Below are positions 25,797-38,050 of a stretch of DNA of 64,000 nt, piece by piece. Within the stretch, counting starts at the first letter, position 1; each line of letters opens with the position of its first letter. A program made the translations under genes and the position numbers. Below the pieces are notes generated by a model. That model ran no database searches. It was not told the DNA's origin and saw nothing but the letters and a program-made list of their open reading frames with translations. The stretch is from the NCBI GenBank assembly GCA_034190875.2, contig CM067343.1:36464920-36528919 (forward strand), written 5' to 3'. Source of the DNA: Urechis unicinctus. Taxonomy: Eukaryota > Annelida > Polychaeta > Xenopneusta > Urechidae.

Positions 25797-27890
25797 AAAG
25801 GGATGCATATTGTCATCGGAAGTAAGTAAGTTTTCTTTAGTGTTGTTTGGAAATCACAGTGATGTTCAATAATCGTCCAATATTAAATATGGCATGAGGT
25901 GATTTGTATCTGGAGAATTTAGGCTCTTATTTCATTCAGCGAAGAGTGATGTCAATCTAATCACATGTGGTGCTGCATGTGATCAGTGTTACTGGAATAC
26001 TTAATTTCCTCAATTCAGTGGGTATAAAGAATCGCAGTGAAAGAGATTCAAATATCAAGTCAAGTTGTGATTGGAACTCGAATAGCAGAACAAAGGCGAA
26101 GTTTATGTAATTAATGTAATTAAATGCTTCAAGTCGCCATTTTCTCGGTAGTATCAAACGCAAAATACGGACGTAAAATGAACAGCAAAATGGTTTGCTG
26201 ACCAGCGGCATCCTCAAACTACTGCTTGCTGTCGAGTAAAATGTCAAATATTAGCCTTCACGTGTTTTGTTGTAATTGTGCTCCATGTGTCATTTGTGTG
26301 ATGCAAGTTCACGCAACCAATATATTGCTTATACATGGCTTATGATAACTGTTTGTTAGATTTACACAATGCATAGAATTGTGTTAGCTTGATGAAGCAT
26401 ATAAATCCTGTTATCTTCGAACACATCTATCATGGTCATGTATTAGTAAATGTGCTAGCAGTCATCTTGAGTGAATTTGTGTCGCATTCTCAGCTCTTGC
26501 GTTTAGAATCATTCGGAAGGTCTGTATTACAGTTTGAAATGATTGAATGTATGGCTCGACTTCGTTTGCATGTTGTGTAGACCTGAACACGAGTGATGTA
26601 GCATTGATGGCTGTACCTGATAATTCCTTTATCAGTAAAGGTTACCATTATATGAGGGTATACATGAAGGGCCAAGTTATTTTTTATCCTACTTCTCTGA
26701 CTCCATGGTTTGGGCTACGCTGCTGACCGCTAAGACTGCGACAACATGAGATATATATATTGGCGCGTCAGATTCAATCTTAGTCATGTTCATCAATCGT
26801 TGTGTCCAATCAATGCCTGGAATTGGCTTCTCTGGCGCATGACCCCGTAATCGGATTTTGATGTTGACTATAGTTGTGCGCCCTCGGTTATCTGTTATGT
26901 CATCTATAATATTGAATCGATGTCAAATGCATGGTTACTATGAATCAATAAGCTTATCGGGCTCATTTAAGGATCTGCAGTCAAAATTTTAGTCGGCGCT
27001 GTTTTTGAAATGTTTTGTTTCTTCGCCCCGCCTCGAAATAGTCACGACCTCTCAATCACAAGTGTAGCACACAATACGGCTATTGCGGTGATTGTGTTTG
27101 AGTAATGTCGGTGGCTTTGGTTGCAGCATATACCGCAGATAGAGACGGTACCGTTAATCGAAACGGAGTTAAGCAAAAATGGCGACTGATCTTCGGGAAA
27201 TGTGACATTGTCCGATTAGAGACGGCGACTGAAAGTACCCCACGATGCCTGATTAGAGCATCCTCATCTATGGATGCTGCATCGGCTGAGAGCAATTGTG
27301 GGCCCTGGAATCTGTTGCTAAAATAAATATCTGAAACATGTATGTGTCCTGCGGCCGGGTACTTGGATATGCAATAAACGGAGAAGTAGTCTGACACATG
27401 AACGCAGGTTCAGCCTCCAGTCCGAAACTGAAAAACACTTACTGTGCGATCATTAGTATTAGTATGATATGGCATAGGTTGAAATTACCACCGTATGATA
27501 TGAAATGTAGGCGTCTTCTGTAAGGACATATGCGATCAATTACAATTGTTTTTATTGCAAGCTGCCTTCAATTCTGTCTGATTTATAAACAATCTATAAC
27601 ACCTACCATCTTAGTTGATCAGATAATTATTATTCAATAAGGCTGGTGCGCACGGGGGTTTTATTCGGGGCACCGTACCAATCTTCCCTGCAGACCTGGT
27701 TCACCGTTCTTGTGCTGGGGGTGCTGTGATTTTTGTCTATGTACTTAAGCAATGCTATATATTACCATGCACCAACGATCATTATGTGTGTATGAATAAT
27801 TCAACATTCCTTGGCGAGAATTGGGGCGACAGGATATTTATTCTATGCAAAATGACTACAGTTTCGTGTTTAAGTTTTCTTATTACAATT
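25797..27890 (+). repeat. Diverged paralogous block Y, copy B
   Basis: Counterpart of 16970-19085 and of 52500-54695. It leads directly into blocks Z and W at 28660-33290, so 25.8-33.3 kb is the longest colinear partner of 52.5-62.4 kb. Confidence 0.85.
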
Positions 27891-28659
27891 TGAAAACATT
27901 AATGCAATGAGCCAGATCGTTTCTGCCGGCGCAGATCCTTCAATCTTGGAACTAAAAGCGCGCAATTTGGAAATCATAGAAATACACAGTCCCCTATTAG
28001 TACTATAGCTCATCAGATGTTTAAACTCATTTCGCAATCTACCCCATTGATATTTGATGATCTGAATACCGACACACTCTTATCGGTATGGCATCTTCAC
28101 CTCAACTTGTTTGTTAACCTTTTCAATGGGGTATAAACTCTGTTTAGTTCCATTTAAAGCACTTCGTATCAATAACGACCTCTCGACACCACCAAAAGCA
28201 AAATGCTCTCAACGTGTTAACGTCTAGAACACTCAGCGAAAATAATGTGATTGACTACAAGTGAGCCATCTTCACTTGTCATCGATAAATATTTAGCCGT
28301 ATAGTGCTGCCACCAAGCGTTCCGTTTGGGTGGTTATCTGTGTTTTCTGTCGCATTTACTATTCAAAGCGCAACACGTAGTATACTTTACCACAAATGCC
28401 ACTCAAATAACAGCTGCAGTTAAGTACACAGGGAACCAAGGGTACCATCAAACAATGGCTTGTTCAAGAAGGATTGATATATGTCAGGCAAATTAGATGA
28501 TGATAGATTATGTTTCAACTTCGAGCATCGGTATCCAGAAACTGGAATTAAACAAACGTTAGTAATACTAGAGAACAAGGTGGTCCTAAATAGCAATATG
28601 TATCAGCTGATTTAGAAAGGGGCCTCGACTGGCGTTCGTGCATACCCTGCTGTTTATCT
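27891..28659. other. Segment absent from the 54.7-kb paralogue; spans the right duplication edge
   Basis: In the paralogue, block Y runs straight into block Z at about 54695-54700. Here about 760 bp intervene, and the tandem duplication ends within them at 28257. No terminal repeats, coding motif or poly-A tail were recognised, so insertion here and deletion there are both possible. Confidence 0.55.
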
Positions 28660-29563
28660 TCAATAATACAGCTCCTGCAGCGAATTTAACCGCAAATGCT
28701 CTTCCATGTTAATTGAGCCGCGGGGTAATTGAAATGGCACGAAATACACCAATACAGCTATTATTGCATCATCTGTCATTATTTGTGATAGCAAACGTGC
28801 TAGCCTATATATTCACCTGTTAAAAAATCTCGGTCTACAAAATTGCAACACTAATTGTATTATAAATGGGACGATACAGTTTTATTGACGCTAATGCACC
28901 CTAATTAGATAATACTTTATTAGTCATTATTTGCAAGGTTCATATTCTAATTCTCGGAATAAGTGCAACAAATCATTTATAATCTGTAATCGCTCAAACC
29001 AACTTGGCTCATAACGATTGCTGCGATAATTGTAAGTTAGTACATAGCGATCGCCCTATGCGTCCATGTAATGCTACGCCGTGCGAAACTTATATAGTAA
29101 TAGAACAATACACCTGGCCACAAACACCATCTCGTACTACGGGGGATTTAAATGCCAAAGCACTAAATGCCGTTTGACGTAGGACAGATTTGACAACGTT
29201 TTCCTAAATTATCCCCTTTGCAAACGTCACGCAAATTACATGTGTTTATGCATGACTACATGAGATAGCTGACAAACTTTGGAAAGGTAAACACTTATTG
29301 TTGGTTCTGTAAAAATGGAATGGCTTTGTTGTGGCACTTGCCGCAAAAATATCGGGAGTACTAACTAACGCATTCAAATACGAATGTTTGTGGTCTCTCT
29401 GTTTGTTTGATAAACTCTCCCCAGGCAATTAGCAATACAATGACTTCCAGGCTGAATAACAGATCAGTGCATCTATTGTTAGAATTATATCATAATGCCA
29501 GTAGCATCCAGATATTGCTCTTGTGTAACATATATATAGGGAGATAGTGTGAGATAGATGTAT

Positions 29564-29648
<85 letters not shown>

Positions 29649-29668
29649 ATTACTATGTCTATGTCTAT

Positions 29669-29705
<37 letters not shown>

Positions 29706-29709
29706 TATC

Positions 29710-29772
<63 letters not shown>

Positions 29773-31060
29773 AGAAGGAAAGATATGGAGAGAGAGAGAG
29801 TGCATTTCATATTCACTCAAGAGGCCATTCAAACATTCAGGGTGTTTATATATAAGTAATGCGCAGGGCATTATATGCCCAGGCGACAATATAGTGTGCA
29901 TAGTACACATCTGTCGGAGTTACAGTGGATATTTTGCTGCTTGTAAGATATACTCTGAGAATATGATGCAGATGTTGGATCGTATGTTTAACGGTCTAAT
30001 GTTCGGCTCATTTCGTGAAGGTATCTTGAAAAATATTAGGTAAAAACTTAATGCGTAGACAGTAACGCAACTCTGTGCCGTTGTCGATCTTTCCATCAAT
30101 TTATGCGTTAAATTGGTATGATGAACGTCATTTTCGATTAAGCATGGCCGTCTCGTATTGATGCGGTGAGCATTCACGTGTGGAAGGACATGTTTTACAG
30201 ATACCAACCACAATAGCTCAACCATTGCTGTGACGATTCTTAGCGATAAAAGGCGTCGTCTGTAACGACGGTCTTGATCGATTATAAAACCTCTCTGATG
30301 ACAGTTTAAATACCTTTATTTAATATATCAGATATATCACGTTAGTAGTGATCACTTCAGAAAGGAATAGTTAGTTACACAAAAAATAGCGAAGCATATG
30401 CCGGAATAATTGTCCTCACTTGTGCGATTCAGTTGCATGTTCATTCATTTTCCTCGTGTTTCTGTTCACTTTAAACCGTGGTAGTTATTAGCACGTTTCT
30501 TATCAACACTAATTACGAGGCCAGGTCCTCATAATATAGATTACCAGCATAACGCATTAGAAGCGTAAATATAGCATCGCCACCATACCGATTTGGCAAA
30601 CTTTTGAGATTCCGTGTTCATACTTCCTTCGCCATTTGTGTATTCCCAACGTATTCTCGGCGTATCATTTGTCACTAAGATAATATATGCCTTGCCGTAT
30701 AGACACACAATGACAACTACAGCAAAACTTATTTCCATATTCTGGCTCCATGTGCCCCGGGGTCTTGTCAGCAGGCATTCGGCTAATATTTACATAACAA
30801 GCAGCGATATGACTGATCATCTTGTCAAACAAAGTGAATCGTAATACACTGCAGGTCATGTCAGCACGGAACGTGATGGCATACACGGAGGCTTCCTGTT
30901 ATCGCCCACCCACCGAAAGTCAACATTGTTGATCAAGTTTAAGTTAATGTAGTCAGCATGACAGCGAGCAAGTGGTGATATGCAAGGATGCTGTGTTTGT
31001 AGAGTAAATAGAGCCCGATGGCTCGAAATGTGGATGATGATAATGAGTTTGCCCGTGTTG
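28660..31060 (+). repeat. Diverged paralogous block Z, copy 2
   Basis: Colinear with 54700-59680. Good anchors are 'aatggcacgaaatacaccaa' near 28732 and 54758, 'atgagatagctgacaaac' near 29260 and 55503, 'gataaactctcccc' near 29409 against 'gataaactctctcc' near 56102, 'aagaggccattca' near 29819 and 58271, and 'gtcagcacggaac' near 30858 and 59428. Relative to the other copies it lacks about 2 kb between 29530 and 29815, where an AT/GA microsatellite sits instead. Confidence 0.8.
29563..29815. repeat. Composite (AT)n-(GA)n microsatellite
   Basis: About 70 bp of (AT)n (29565-29633) is followed by (GA)n at 29634-29648 and, after a short 'atgtctatgtctatg' interruption, by (GA)n to about 29767, then degenerate GA/AAG sequence. 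The purine-rich part is a long homopurine-homopyrimidine mirror repeat of the kind known to adopt triplex DNA. Open frames over it are artefacts. Confidence 0.95.
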
Positions 31061-31564
31061 TAAAATATACGTGGGAAAAGAGTCACATGCAGTTATCAGT
31101 CCTCAGTGAAAGGTTCGTTGGTCCGCTATTGAAAAAAAACGACATGCGCCTTATTAGACTGCAATTGAAAAGCACATCGCAACATCGTGCATTACGCTTG
31201 TTCGTGCATTATTTGAATTAGCGATGGGGCAGTACAAAACCACCGATATAAGTCTATTCTCCCTTTACAAGTATGGACTCTCACAAGCTTGTGTTACCGC
31301 CCAGCATGCCCTTGAGTGCGGATAACTTTAAATCATACTTCAAAAGTGTATTAGCTCCCCTGCACTGAAATTATATAAACCATTATTGGTAATATCAGAT
31401 ATATTATTACCAGTGCACTCGCATATATGATCAGATTTACCCATGCATGGTCGTATACGAGAGAACAAAGGAGGTTAACGTTAGAGTGACATGCGCCATA
31501 TTAGACTGCAATTGAAAAGCCGCATACAGATATGGCCTTGTAATGATCATACTGCAAAAAAGGA
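31061..31564. other. No strong feature; internal short direct repeat
   Basis: 'acatgcgcc.tattagactgcaattgaaaagc' occurs at 31142-31172 and again at about 31490-31521, roughly 349 bp apart. The rest shows nothing recognised. Confidence 0.6.
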
Positions 31565-31572
31565 AGCAATAT

Positions 31573-31604
<32 letters not shown>

Positions 31605-31965
31605 GATATATATAGATAAACATATATATATATAAATATATATATATAGATAATTTATATATATATATATATATATGTATATATTGATATATATAGATAT
31701 ATATTTATAGAGATATATATTTATTGTCCTATATATTTTTACCCTCTATATATTCGTATATATATAGAGAGAGAGAGAGATAGGAGATAGGATATAGATA
31801 TATCTAATAAATATATCCATATATATATTTAGATATAGATATAGAGAGATATATATATATATATATGATATATCTATATATATTCTATATATATATAGAT
31901 ATATATAGATATATATATATATTAGTATATATAATTGATTAGTATATATATATATATATTTGTAA

Positions 31966-31999
<34 letters not shown>

Positions 32000-32220
32000 T
32001 ATATATATATCATATTATCTATATATTAGTATATATATATATGTGTATATATATATAAATATATATATATAGTATATATACTATATATATAAGTATATAT
32101 ATATGTAGATATATATATAGATATCTATGTATATATATATATATATATCTCTCTATATATATACTCTATATATCTATATATATATATCTCTATATAAATA
32201 TATATATATATATCTATATA

Positions 32221-32281
<61 letters not shown>
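31565..32281. repeat. Degenerate AT-rich low-complexity array
   Basis: About 700 bp of imperfect (AT)n with many one- and two-base interruptions (TAGATA, TCTCTA, TAAATA), ending in a pure AT run at 32226-32281. A paralogous AT array lies at 59984-61160, interrupted there by a transposon-like insertion. Confidence 0.95.
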
Positions 32282-32284
<3 letters not shown>

Positions 32285-32289
32285 CGAGG

Positions 32290-33290
32290 ATTTCTTTTAT
32301 TGAGGATTAAGATTAATGGTACCTCGTGCCGCAAGATGATGTTAAGCGCAAGACTGGGCGACCTAACATTCAATGCTCTGGTGTAATGCAACGGATTGTC
32401 TCCTAGACATCTGGTTAACAAAACATGCAAATGATAAACTGCCAATCAATTCCTCTTGTTGGTGGATTAGTGGCAACTGGCATATGCAAATTGAGATATA
32501 TAACCAGTGGACACTACTAAATACGACGACGGTGCTTGCACCGAAACAAGGAAGTACATTACCATATTCTTCACATTCGTGACGTTAGATTTTGACTTGC
32601 ATTGGCCGCTCCTCCGTAAACTTCTAACATTATAGCCATCACTACACTGCTTACAAAGCATCTAGCCGCTTGCAGATATGTGTGACCTAGCCTTCTATAT
32701 TCAAACCTAGCGTTGATTGTGCAATTTCGAATGATATTCTAGACGAAAGGTAAATATGTATTGGAATTCACACGGATACAAATACACTTTCTATCAGTGT
32801 GAATTGTATGTGCATATCACCAAACACGAACTATTTCTTTAAGAAAACATTTCATGATCTTCATACAACTAGTTCGTTATGCCTTCCAATACCTTACAAA
32901 GGCCGACTCAGTGCTGCTGTCGCTCATTCTCGTCCATATAACAAATTCCAATGTCAGTTGTGAACGAATATTCTACACCACGCAAAATGGTTGCCCATGT
33001 ATTCAGCTTAAGTAGATTCAAATCAAGTTTCCATGTTTTTACAGTCCATGGAAAGCTTCATGCATGGCGCCGAATATCAATTTGGTCATACATACCTTTA
33101 CAGTCGCAATGATTTTTTTTTCATGAGATGAGTGCAAAGATGAGAAAGCAACAACAATTGCTTTTCATGAACACGTTTTAACAATTTTAAAGTTGATTTT
33201 GTAGAATGCTTTTTAATGATACAGTAAAAATAATGTACGTTGTGGTTGCGCATGGGGCCTATCCGCTTCTAATGATGTAAAACGAAGGGC
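32290..33290 (+). repeat. Diverged paralogous block W, copy 2
   Basis: Colinear with 61380-62355. Shared are 'ggattagtggcaactggcata' near 32464 and 61537, 'tcttgttgg' just before it, 'cttcatgcatgg' near 33057 and 62110, and 'tctaatgat.taaaacgaagg' near 33267 and 62328. Similarity stops soon after. No open frame is shared. Confidence 0.8.
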
Positions 33291-33577
33291 CCCTACCCCG
33301 CTTGTGAAAACGATACATAAGGGTTTAGTGGATGTATGTTAACATAGCTTGCACAAAGACTGTTCTCACAGTGTATTGGTTTGAGTGTTATTTTCTGTGG
33401 ATTCCCAAGGGATCAGTTGCAATTTGTAACACAGTTAAATTAAATCACAAGGTTATCGAACAGTTGCAATTGTTCTATTATGACTCTCGTGACGAAGTCA
33501 AAGACCATTTCCCGATGTCTAAGCAAACATATGATGACAAAACCCTGCTCTGCCCAGATTTATTGAGGGTGATCTCG

Positions 33578-33790
33578 TTGTCAGAAACATGATTCGATTT
33601 GATTATGGAGTTAAAACCAGTTTGTCAAGTGTACCTACGCTGGACAAACTGGTTTTGAGTGGATTAATCTTCTTGGTGAAAATACGTTTGGTAAATATTA
33701 TCAAACGCTTGTGCCTCCTTGATCAAATGACAAACCACTGCGCTGAAAGTCAGGTTTATCAAGTTCGATTCCATTGTCAGAAACATGATT
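33578..33790. mobile_element. Possible short insertion flanked by 17-bp direct repeats
   Basis: 'ttgtcagaaacatgatt' occurs unchanged at 33578-33594 and 33774-33790. The enclosed 179 bp contains a perfect 14-bp inverted repeat, 'aaaaccagtttgtc' (33613-33626) against 33643-33656, and a smaller near-palindrome near 33685-33707. A perfect 17-bp flanking repeat would suit a target-site duplication of a LINE-mobilised element such as a SINE, but no poly-A tail or tRNA-like A and B boxes were found. A simple local duplication would also explain the repeats. Confidence 0.4.
33613..33656. repeat. Perfect 14-bp inverted repeat, 16-nt loop
   Basis: AAAACCAGTTTGTC at 33613-33626 pairs perfectly with GACAAACTGGTTTT at 33643-33656. 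It forms a strong small hairpin inside the candidate insertion. Confidence 0.85.
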
Positions 33791-33799
33791 AAAGTAAAC

Positions 33800-35200
33800 A
33801 CAGTTGCCCCCTGTCAAAATGATTTATCCATTAGTCTCCACCGCCAATACTTATGTTCTTTAAAAAAGCCTTTGGCCAACCTTTTCGAGCTTTTAGTTTC
33901 CGATTGATAAGTTATGCCTCTATGAAGAGCTGAGCTATTTGGTTAAAACCAGTTTTAAAAACCACGAATATCGTTAATTACAGTTATTTTTGCAAATAAT
34001 GCGGCTGCCAAATTGTTACCTATGTAATGTGCAGTGCAAGTAATCACAAAGCGTACCCGCTTAATGTGAATGTTTATACCGTTGAAAATGACAAACTGGC
34101 CACGCAGGCGAATTGTTTTATATGTCTCTTTTCAAACAGATCGGCAACACAATGTGTATCGGTTGAGAACTTAAAACATAACAATATAGACATAAAATTA
34201 TCACAAGTGATAAAATATAGATAGACAAACAAGCCATATATTGTATGCAAAATAATATGTAGCGGCGACACAGTGAAATCAATGCACTTTTCTTGGTGAA
34301 GTCGGAATTTACCCTGGATGTGTAATATTACTGGTATGGTTAAAATATTGGCGGTGATTGTATATCGGTAAATCAATATGGCGACATGCAACAATAAGCA
34401 ATCTGATCAAGTTTTGCTAAGTCCCTGACGTTAACTCGCCGTGATCAACCCTGAATATCTCTGCAAACCATGCAAAGTAGGGTGTTTTACAACGACAAGT
34501 GACGGGATACTGGTCACGGACGGAGAGATTACTTATGGAAAGCGAAAGCGACATCAACCTTTTTTCGCTGAATATGGTCTTGGCTTACCACAAGAGCCTT
34601 GTGTAGAGGGAACAAACCATAGATCTACGAGCATACAAAGCAATAGGACAGTATTGTTAAGATTGTCGTCGTCAGTTATATGACGGTATTAGCAGTTCAC
34701 ATTCAGAGCGTTTCACACAGTTCTAGCACCAGTAAAAGGTACTTAAACGCACCCCATGACTATGATTCGTCGCAATAACGTATCTCTAACCATGCAGGCA
34801 ATAATATGCCTATCCATACTATCCCAAACCTTTATAAGTCTCATGTGCAAACCTAACACTATTAAGACTCAAATACCCTAACGAACTACGGGTTCTTGCA
34901 TTTAATTCGACTCTCCAGTAACATCACTGCTTAGAATCGGAATTTCGGAATTGATGCCACCTAGATATAACATACGACAGCCATTGTAAGCAGGGACTGT
35001 GCAAGGACCTCATGGTCTTTTTGGCTTTCTCGACCCGTTAAAGGTAACCCAAACCTGTATGGACGTAAGAACACATAAAGAATACTACATGCACAATGAA
35101 TTCACTACACAGACATAAATATAAATGATGTACATGACTGAATAAACAGAATGCTTTCAATACATGTCATCGTGATAGTAACCTATACAACATGCAAGGA
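33800..35200. other. Intergenic or intronic sequence, nothing recognised
   Basis: Only chance frames up to about 106 codons, none with recognisable motifs. The 3' flank of the LINE at 35219 falls here, and no clear poly-A or short-repeat tail was identified. Confidence 0.45.
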
Positions 35201-35218
35201 CAAACCATTCTTCTGTTA

Positions 35219-36420
35219 TTAAACGTTACTATAATTAGCTGCCTTAAAGTTATTCCAGAAATATGACTTCAAACTAACATTAAAAGATGCACGATTATCT
35301 ATTGATTTTAGGTATGATGGTAAAGAATTCCAAATAAATGGCCCTCTGTAGACAATGCTATTCTTAAAAAGCTCTGTGTTTGGAAAAGGTACAATGTACA
35401 TAGTTTCTTCATGCAGTCTTGTTGACAACTGTCTTGCATCACGAAGATTACAGAGTTTTTTATACTGAACATTAATTTGACAATAGATAAGTTTAAACAG
35501 CATTCTACTGGCAGGATATTTGCGTCAACATACATTTGGTTAATAACAATTTCGTTTGAGAGCAATTCGTAGACCTCTATTTTGTAATCGTTAGATTCTT
35601 TTAATGCTGTTTTCACTACATGATGTAAGAAAAACATAACCGTATTCTAAAAAGGGACGGATCAAAGTTTTATATACAACTACAGCACATACACATGTAA
35701 TTTGTTTTCTTAGTAGTGACAGGAGATGCAATCTATTATTTACATTTCTTAATATTTTTAACATATAATCATTAAAACTTACATTCTCATCAATTATGAT
35801 TCCTAGATACTCATAGCTTTTAATATTTCCAATCACGCAATCACAAAGTGACAAATCAGGGCGTACAATATTACATGCACCATATCCATTTCCAAATAGC
35901 ATAGATTACTTTGACATACATTTATACACAGTTTGTTATAACAGCACCATTTTGATACCACATCGAGATCCAGTTGCATCTGACATTTTTCATAGTTAAT
36001 ATCCTTACCACTCAAATATATAATCGTATCATCTGCAAATAATAACAGTTTTTGAACTTAAATTTAATTCAGCAATATCATTCACATAGAAACGAAAGAG
36101 CAGTGGACCAATAACAGAACCTTGTGGAACACCACATAAGGTTTGCTTTTTGTGTGAGCAATTTCCCGCTGTCGTATTGTTTCTTATTACTCAAATAGTT
36201 TGAGATCCAAGCAAGTACATTCCCACCAATTCCAATGTCTATATAAGTAGGTTTTTATAAACTGAATCAAAAGATTTTGAAATATCTAAGAAAACTGCGA
36301 GAGCGTATTCTTTATTGTTTTTACCATTATATATGTCAGATACTAATGAAAATGCTGATTTAATAGTGGAGTGATTTTTTTCGGAAGCTAGTGTGTATAT
36401 GTGTACTTAACCTCTCGTAC
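35219..36420 (-). mobile_element. LINE ORF2 fragment: reverse transcriptase and C-terminal region, 5'-truncated
   Basis: Reading the minus strand, conserved non-LTR reverse-transcriptase blocks occur in the right order. They are SAFSLVSDIYN and AVFLDISKSFDSV (about 36265-36370), KQTLCGVPQGSVIGPLLF (about 36095-36145), FADDTIIYLSGKD (about 36005-36039), KSYEYLGIIIDENVSFNDY (about 35770-35830), NRLHLLSLLRK, IRPFLEYGYVFL (about 35630-35670), and a C-terminal YRGPFIWNSLPSYLK (about 35310-35360) with the final stop at 35219. Several frame changes break it, one just before FADD and others between the RT and C-terminal parts, plus a stop near the KNLLI segment. The endonuclease and ORF1 are absent. 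The layout fits CR1-like LINEs (CR1/Daphne/Crack group), but the clade is uncertain. It differs clearly from the LINE at 10.6 kb. Confidence 0.92.
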
Positions 36421-36852
36421 TCTTGCGTTAATCATCTTACCGCGCATATTGGCCACCTGCGAGGACTTTGAAATAGGATAATATGTCAAATAGGTAACTG
36501 TTAACATGGAAAATGGATTTTGCATATATCTTATGTACTACCATATATTATAGAAACACTTGCATGTGTTGTTTGTATGTTGTTTCCGTTCTGGGCTATA
36601 ATTTTTGTTAGAAATATATTACATATAATATTGCCCCTGCATGTTGTTTTGCTATAATCTAATAGGACTGCTTACCCTTAACGAAAATAGCACGAATCAA
36701 GTAACCCAAAGCCAAACAGGGTAAAAGTGTTGCATTACTCGAATAAATAAGTATACGCAATTTAATCACGAATGTTATAAAATTTAAAACTCTCAATCTT
36801 TGAACTAAGCATATGTTTGTTTTTTAATTTTCAAGAGCATTTTTTCCTCTTC

Positions 36853-36856
<4 letters not shown>
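36421..36856. other. Nothing recognised
   Basis: AT-rich sequence between the truncated 5' end of the LINE and the next AT microsatellite. No feature supported. Confidence 0.4.

Positions 36857-36930
<74 letters not shown>
36857..36930. repeat. (AT)n microsatellite
   Basis: About 70 bp of pure alternating TA, ending in degenerate 'acatatacttatatataca'. Confidence 0.97.
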
Positions 36931-36932
<2 letters not shown>

Positions 36933-37559
36933 CTTATATATACATTGAACAAATCATTTCGCTGCTGTCGCCTGTATCATCTGAAAATGTTTTATGTACT
37001 GCAAGTACGTCCGCGACATCGATAAAGCATTGCCGATTGGAAAAGATGTAAAGTTTGAGCTAGGTAGAATCCAGCCACAGTCACCAAGCAATGATAATTA
37101 GCTTTCGCAGCTCGGTTTTCATAGCTAGGACCGCCTGAGAGATACATTATGTCAAAGTGATAATACAGACACATATATCGCTAGGGTTTTTCATCACCAT
37201 AGATCATCAGAATGGGCAAAGGATGCTGATAATTCAAGCAGCCGGCGGCCACATAGCAGACCTAATGTAGTCTACCTAAATGGATGTTCATAAATTGAAT
37301 TATCTTTTGTCCTTGGCGTTAACTTATTGCTTTTATAAACCCAAGATTCAAGATGCGTGACATAGCGCAAACGCCAATTGTTCTAACAGCTATTCAAATC
37401 TCAATCGAATTGTTTGGCAACGCTCTCCAGTGACAAAATTGAAAGCAGTGCGCGTCATCGTCGTAAGCGTTCACAGGACAATGTTCATGTATGCAGAGTA
37501 TGCAGCGTGGACGAGTTTAGTACAAAATAACAAATGTATGCTAAAATGCTGCAGAGATT

Positions 37560-38050
37560 GATGCCAAACACTTTATCAGGCCGCGTAACATAATTTTCTG
37601 CTCCGGATGGTTTAAATGTCAAAGCTCTCGTATTGGTGTAGTTGCATATGTCCAACCTTACTCTCACTTCTTCCGAGAGGTCCTTCTCTTTTAAATACCA
37701 GTTAATGTCATCAAAAAGGTCTGCTCAGACATTCAAACACCCGGTTGATTGTTAAATTGGTGCTTCACTACCAGGAGCCTAAAAACTAAACATATCAACA
37801 CGAGGTTACGCAGTAATTGTAGTCTTCACTCTCTGGTGCCATACAAACAACATATCAGGCGTAGCTTTTCCTATGGTTTGCCTCACGGTAGATGACCCTC
37901 TTGAAAACACGCTTACAACATATCACAGCTTGTAATCATTTACCTAAATAGTACGTTAAACCACTAAGGCTAATGGAGGAATGACATTTATCGCGAGGTA
38001 AAGTGAAAGTAAGAGCTTTATTTTTGCAGTTGCCGCAGCAGACAATGCGC
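37560..38050 (+). repeat. Isolated copy of the first part of block Z
   Basis: Patchy similarity to 7240-7810, 29090-29370 and 55120-55530. Shared are 'gctccggatggtttaaatgtcaaagc' against 'actccgggtggtctgaatgccaaagc', then 'actctcac..cttcc..gag' and 'agttgccgcag' against 'gttgctgcatttgccgcaag'. I could not find the rest of Z downstream, so this is either a truncated duplicate or a sign that this part of Z is itself a dispersed element. Confidence 0.5.

Larger units (their letters stand above)
19441..28257 (+). repeat. Tandem segmental duplication, copy B (about 8.82 kb)
   Basis: Second unit of the direct duplication, with the same order of contents as copy A. Small differences include loss of about 20 bp near 21470 ('gttgtattaatgccaacgtg' is only in copy A), extra bases near 22575, 23957 and 24110, and different microsatellite lengths near 21950. 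Unique sequence resumes after 'gactacaagt' with 'gagccatcttcac'. Confidence 0.95.

Noticed and set aside
29655-29855. Arginine/glutamate-rich open frame (RERERE)
   Set aside because: It is the (GA)n microsatellite read in frame.
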